Source of the DNA: Bifidobacterium sp.
GTDB taxonomy: Bacteria > Actinomycetota > Actinomycetes > Actinomycetales > Bifidobacteriaceae
DNA: 18,958 bases
Assembly: GCA_022739095.1 (NCBI GenBank)
Contig: JAIJEI010000017.1
Coordinates: 1 to 18,958 of the forward strand
Reading direction: 5' to 3'
Under the pieces are notes generated by a model that worked only from the letters and a program-made list of their open reading frames with translations, was not told the DNA's origin and searched no databases. Of this stretch, positions 15,816 through 18,958 are shown one piece after another. The translations under genes were made by a program, and so were the position numbers. Within the stretch, counting starts at the first letter, position 1. Each line of letters opens with the position of its first letter.

Positions 15816-16556
15816 TTACTCGGCCACGCGCGATTCGGCGGTGGAGACCAGCGTGCCGATTTCATCGCCGACGAGGGCGTGGGTCACGTTGCCCGGCTCT
15901 TCGAGGCCGAAAACGCGGATGCGCTTCTTGTTGTCGCGGGCCATGGACAGTGCGGAGGCGTCCATGACGGCCAGATTGTCCACGAGAGCGCGATTGTAGC
16001 TCAGGGTTTCAAAACGCTTGGCATTCTCGTCCCTGCGCGGGTCGGCGGTATAGACGCCGTCGACGCCGTTCTTACCCATAAGCACTTCGTCACAGTGGAT
16101 TTCGAGAGAACGCTGGATGGAAACCGTGTCGGTGGAGAAGTACGGCATGCCGGCACCGGCGCCGAAAATCACCACGCGACCCTTTTCAAGGTGACGGATG
16201 GCCTTGAGCGGAATATACGGCTCGGCGACCTGTCCCATGGTGATGGCGGTCTGCACGCGGGTGGCCTGACCCTCCTGCTCCAGGAAGTCCTGCAGGGCGA
16301 GGCAGTTCATCACCGTGCCGAGCATACCCATGTAGTCGCCACGGGAACGATCGATACCGGCCTGCTGCAGTTCGGCACCGCGGAAGAAGTTGCCGCCGCC
16401 GACCACGATGGCCACCTGCACACCCTGTTGTACGGCCGGAACGATTTCCTCGGCAATGCGACGAATCACATGGGTATCAATGCCGACCTTGCCACCACCG
16501 AATGCTTCGCCGGACAGTTTGAGCAGAACTCTGCGCGGCTTGTCGCTATCAGTCAT
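15816..16556 (-). CDS. pyrH: UMP kinase
   Basis: PyrH phosphorylates UMP to UDP and belongs to the bacterial amino-acid-kinase fold. The 246-residue protein shows LLKLSGEAFGG (11-21), VVGGGNFFRG (51-60), the UMP-binding region DYMGMLGTVMNCLALQDFLE, AEPYIPLKAIRHLEKGRVVIFGAGAGMPYFSTDT and KNGVDGVYTADPR. ATG at 16556 follows GAGAAAGG by six bases. A strong hairpin lies between it and tsf, so pyrH-frr-cdsA probably forms its own unit with a promoter within about 16557-16651. Confidence 0.97.
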   Translation of the reverse strand: MTDSDKPRRVLLKLSGEAFGGGKVGIDTHVIRRIAEEIVPAVQQGVQVAIVVGGGNFFRGAELQQAGIDRSRGDYMGMLGTVMNCLALQDFLEQEGQATRVQTAITMGQVAEPYIPLKAIRHLEKGRVVIFGAGAGMPYFSTDTVSIQRSLEIHCDEVLMGKNGVDGVYTADPRRDENAKRFETLSYNRALVDNLAVMDASALSMARDNKKRIRVFGLEEPGNVTHALVGDEIGTLVSTAESRVAE

Positions 16557-16651
16557 ATTATGCCTTTCTCAAAACCGAAAGTGCGAAATTATCCGTAGAC
16601 AAGCGTATCGGTTTACGACGACACCCCCTAGCAACGACACCCTTGGAATAG

Positions 16652-16692
16652 CGAAACGCCATCCGATTATTGAATAACCGGATGGCGTTTCG
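16652..16692 (-). terminator. Terminator hairpin of tsf
   Basis: CGAAACGCCATCCG and CGGATGGCGTTTCG form a perfect 14-bp stem. It is extended inside by a G-U pair and TTA/TAA to about 18 bp with a 5-base loop. It lies 38 bases after the tsf stop. No T-run follows on the minus strand. Confidence 0.78.
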
Positions 16693-16729
16693 TTGAAATT
16701 ACGCTAAGCGCGTGGAGTAAGCCTTAGGC

Positions 16730-17581
16730 TCACTCCTCTTCGCCCTTGCCGACCTCGACACGAGCGAATGCGGTGGCGTTGCCACCGACTTCCTTGAACA
16801 GGTCGCCGACGGTCTTGGACGGGTCCTTGACGAACGGCTGCTCGAGCAGCACGACTTCCTTGAAGAAAGCGTTGAGACGGCCCTCGACGATCTTCGGAAC
16901 GATCTTCTCCGGCTTGCCCTCGGCCAGGGACTTCTCGGTGGCCACGCGACGCTCGGACTCGACCACATCGGCCGGAACGTCCTCGCGGGCCAGCCACTTG
17001 GCGCCCATGGCGGAGATCTGCAGAGCAGCTTCGTGAGCCACGGCGGCGCCGGCCTTGTCGGTGGCGATCATGGCGACGATGCTCGGCGGCATCTCGGCGG
17101 ACTTCTTGTGAGCGTAGACTTCGACGTGCTCGCCGGAAATCTTGGCGAACTGGCCGACCTTGACGTGCTCACCGAACAGGGCGGCGGCCTCTTCGACAGC
17201 CAGCTTGACGGTGGTGTCGCCAGCCTTGGCCTCGAGCAGCTCGTCAGCGGAGTTGGCGTCGGCATCCACGGCGTAGCCGAGAACTTCCTCGGTGAACTCG
17301 ACGAACTTCGGGGTCTTGGCCACGAAGTCGGTCTCGGAGTTCAGCTCGACGGCGTAGCCGGTCTCGCCATTGGCGGTCTCGACGACCTTGGAGGCGATGG
17401 TGCCTTCCTGAGCCTTGCGGCCTTCACGCTTGCCGGCTGCGGCGATACCCTTGGCGCGGATGATTTCCTTGGCGCGGGCGACGTCGCCTTCGGCTTCGGT
17501 CAGAGCCTTCTTGACGTCGAGCATGCCGGCGCCGGTGTCTTCACGAACCTGCTTGATCAGTGCGGCGGTAATTGCTGCCAT
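16730..17581 (-). CDS. tsf: Translation elongation factor Ts
   Basis: EF-Ts exchanges GDP for GTP on EF-Tu. The 283-residue protein starts with the UBA-like domain (ITAALIKQVREDTGAGMLDVKKAL) and carries the core contact motif TDFVAKT at 84-90. The dimerisation region follows, and the C-terminal module contains NAFFKEVVLLEQPFVKDPSKTVGDL. ATG at 17581 follows AAGGAG by eight bases. It is 78 bases after rpsB, with a stable hairpin in the gap. Confidence 0.97.
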   Translation of the reverse strand: MAAITAALIKQVREDTGAGMLDVKKALTEAEGDVARAKEIIRAKGIAAAGKREGRKAQEGTIASKVVETANGETGYAVELNSETDFVAKTPKFVEFTEEVLGYAVDADANSADELLEAKAGDTTVKLAVEEAAALFGEHVKVGQFAKISGEHVEVYAHKKSAEMPPSIVAMIATDKAGAAVAHEAALQISAMGAKWLAREDVPADVVESERRVATEKSLAEGKPEKIVPKIVEGRLNAFFKEVVLLEQPFVKDPSKTVGDLFKEVGGNATAFARVEVGKGEEE

Positions 17582-17617
17582 TGATTATTCTCCTTGAGAA
17601 ATTTTGCTTACCCATGA

Positions 17618-17653
17618 ACGATGGGAAGCGCTTATTCAGGCACTTCCCATCGT
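17618..17653 (-). terminator. Hairpin between rpsB and tsf (attenuator-like)
   Basis: CGATGGGAAG (17619-17628) and CTTCCCATCG (17643-17652) are perfect complements. On the minus strand the stem grows by a U-G pair and GC to 13 bp with an 8-base loop, and an outer A-T pair closes it. It starts six bases after the rpsB stop. With no T-run, it may only partly stop transcription, lowering tsf relative to rpsB or acting as an RNase site. Confidence 0.55.
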
Positions 17654-17659
17654 AGAGCA

Positions 17660-18505
17660 TCACTCGGCCTTGGGGGCCTCGGCGGTTTCGCCCTCGGCGG
17701 CAGCCGGAGCGGCGGCTTCAGCGGAAGCCTCGGCAGGAGCCTCGTTGGTCAGGAGTTCCTTCTCCCAAGCGGCCATTGGCTGCTCGGCGGCTTCGCCCTC
17801 GGCCTTGTTGGCGCCGGAGCGCTCCAGCAGACCTTCGGCGACGGCGTCAGCCATCAGGCTGGTCAGCAGTTCGATGCCGCGGATGGCGTCATCGTTGGCC
17901 GGGATCGGGTACTCAACGGTGTCCGGGTCGGCGTTGGTGTCGACGATGGCGACAACCGGGATACCCAGCTTGTGAGCTTCCTCAACAGCCAGGGCCTCCT
18001 TGGTGATGTCGACGACGAACATCGCGGACGGGGTGCGGTTCATGTTGCGGATACCGCCCAGCTGCTTGTTGAGCTTGTCCTTCTCGCGCTCGAGCAGGAG
18101 GAGCTCCTTCTTGGTCAGGCCGGAGCCGTGCACGTCGGCGAAGTCCATTTCCTCAAGTTCCTTGAGGCGGTTGACGCGCTTGGAGACGGTCTGGAAGTTG
18201 GTCAGCATGCCGCCGAGCCAACGCTCGGAGACGTAGGGCATGTTCACGCGGGTGGCCTGGTTGGCGATAGCTTCCTGAGCCTGCTTCTTGGTGCCGACGA
18301 AGAGCACGGTGCCGTTGTGGGCCACGGTGGTCTTGATGAAGTCGTACGCCTTGTCGATCATGTCGAGCGACTTGAACAGGTTGATGATGTGGATGCCGTT
18401 GCGCTGGGTGAGGATGAACTGCTTCATCTTCGGGTTCCAACGACGGGTCTGGTGGCCAAAGTGCAGGCCAGCCTTCAGCATATCGCTCATAGTAATCTGA
18501 GCCAT
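17660..18505 (-). CDS. rpsB: 30S ribosomal protein S2
   Basis: S2 is a late-assembling small-subunit protein. The 281-residue chain has MSDMLKAGLHFGHQTRRWNPKMKQFI, GIHIINLFKS, GTVLFVGTKKQAQ, YVSERWLGGMLTNFQTV and the C-terminal block VAIVDTNADPDTVEYPIPANDDAIR. After residue 235 comes a tail of about 45 residues rich in Ala and Glu, longer than in the E. coli protein but usual for Actinobacteria. The start is ATG at 18505 with AAAGG ten bases upstream; the open frame beyond it to 18820 is not coding. It is the first gene of the rpsB-tsf pair. Confidence 0.97.
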   Translation of the reverse strand: MAQITMSDMLKAGLHFGHQTRRWNPKMKQFILTQRNGIHIINLFKSLDMIDKAYDFIKTTVAHNGTVLFVGTKKQAQEAIANQATRVNMPYVSERWLGGMLTNFQTVSKRVNRLKELEEMDFADVHGSGLTKKELLLLEREKDKLNKQLGGIRNMNRTPSAMFVVDITKEALAVEEAHKLGIPVVAIVDTNADPDTVEYPIPANDDAIRGIELLTSLMADAVAEGLLERSGANKAEGEAAEQPMAAWEKELLTNEAPAEASAEAAAPAAAEGETAEAPKAE

Positions 18506-18735
18506 GGTATTACTACCTTTCATTGTCGGTTCTTGCCTGGCCATGCGCACCTGCGTGCAGCTACTCCCTCGGTTCCACGAGTTGTGCAGCCGACCGACAC
18601 AGGCCGTCGCGAGCATGACGCGAATTTGTTGTGTGCCGGTTGACAATATTGGGTGGTTCCGGACGCCAGCGACTACGTCCGTTGCCGGGTGGCACACGAA
18701 CTTCGAGAATAGCACGGAGCCGGTACTAAGAAAAA
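18506..18735 (-). promoter_or_regulatory. Untranslated region upstream of rpsB
   Basis: These 230 bases lie between the rpsB start and the terminator of the gene to the right. They hold no believable gene and must contain the rpsB promoter. The best -10 candidates on the minus strand are TATTCT (about 18707-18712) and the AT-rich AATATT near 18644-18650, but neither has a good -35 partner. S2 genes often carry an autoregulatory leader; I see only a small GCAC/GTGC hairpin (18546-18557) and cannot claim one. Confidence 0.4.
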
Positions 18736-18762
18736 CAGGCTCCCCTCTCTGAGGGGAGCCTG
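18736..18762 (-). terminator. Rho-independent terminator of def
   Basis: CAGGCTCCCCTC and GAGGGGAGCCTG form a perfect 12-bp GC-rich stem with a 3-base loop. On the minus strand they are followed at once by TTTTT. This is the only textbook intrinsic terminator in the window. It also forms one end of the composite repeat at 18737-18850. Confidence 0.85.
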
Positions 18763-18850
18763 TCGCCGTAGGCTGAGGGGGAGTTACGGGCGGTACCGGC
18801 AGAACCACCCTCAGTCTCACTACGTTCGACGGCTCCCGTCAGCGGGAGCC
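18737..18850. repeat. Composite of two dispersed hairpin repeats, head to head
   Basis: The left half (18737-18783) is a GGCTCCC...GGGAGCC hairpin followed by GTCGCCGTAGGCTGAGGGGG. The right half (18808-18850), read on the minus strand, is again GGCTCCC...GGGAGCC followed by GTCGAACGTAG and ACTGAGGG. The halves face each other across 24 bases with CGGTACCG at their centre. Each half matches the GGGAGC...CTGAGGG pattern of copies A (5381) and B (11788). The 114-bp mirror layout resembles a small non-autonomous mobile element. Confidence 0.65.
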
Positions 18851-18859
18851 GAGTATGGA

Positions 18860-18958
18860 CTACTTCGCCTGACGATTGCGCATGTAGCGCAGGGCTTCGC
18901 GGCGTTCTTCCTTTTCCAGGCGATCCAAATACACGTGGCCGTCGAGGTGGTCGCATTC
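18860..18958 (-). CDS. def: Peptide deformylase, C-terminal end only
   Basis: The last 32 codons read [25 protein letters not shown] and end in RNRQAK. ECDHLDG is the third conserved deformylase motif (HExDH, with the first His just outside the window), which supplies metal ligands and the catalytic Glu. The enzyme removes the formyl group from new protein N-termini. The gene runs in from the right edge and ends 98 bases before the stem of its terminator. Confidence 0.85.

Overview
The window looks like a high-GC actinobacterial chromosome, most likely a Bifidobacterium of the B. longum group. I base this on the protein sequences, the gene order rpsB-tsf-pyrH-frr-cdsA-rlmN next to hisF-hisI-trpE, and a dispersed hairpin repeat (CCCTCAG...GGCTCCC type) that I associate with bifidobacteria. 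The genus is inference from memory; no search was run.

Left part (about 1-4,600) is accessory DNA. It starts with the 5' end of a minus-strand Wadjet-type anti-plasmid operon: jetA (DUF3375), split by a +1 frameshift near 597-604, then the first codons of jetB (DUF4194), which run off the window. Two dyads lie upstream of jetA (1849-1890 and 1911-1922). Next, on the plus strand, are three stacked gene remnants: the ATP-binding end of a histidine kinase, the middle of an ECF-type ABC ATPase, and the front of a tryptophan-rich protein joined in frame to that ATPase. Then come a minimal zinc metallopeptidase, an AT-rich 182-bp inverted-repeat element with four ATTAGGTC boxes, and a DUF559/Vsr-like endonuclease-fold protein with a perfect 14-bp dyad at its start.

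Middle part (4,636-9,666): a short-chain dehydrogenase, an ABC-F ATPase, and a plus-strand operon DUF969-DUF979-pcp. I read the operon as membrane transport plus release of N-terminal pyroglutamate.

Right part (9,732-18,958) is core chromosome, all on the minus strand. From right to left it reads def (3' end only), rpsB, tsf, pyrH, frr, cdsA, rlmN, hisF, hisI, trpE. These cover N-terminal protein processing, ribosome assembly, translation elongation and recycling, UMP phosphorylation, CDP-diacylglycerol synthesis, rRNA/tRNA methylation, late histidine synthesis and the first step of tryptophan synthesis. Strong hairpins separate the transcription units; most lack a U-tract.

The best candidates for something undescribed are the ATTAGGTC inverted-repeat element with the neighbouring dyad-controlled DUF559-like gene, the regulatory dyads at the head of the Wadjet operon, and the two-part hairpin repeat family seen at 5381, 11788 and 18737. 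I saw no tRNA, rRNA, CRISPR array or intact insertion sequence.
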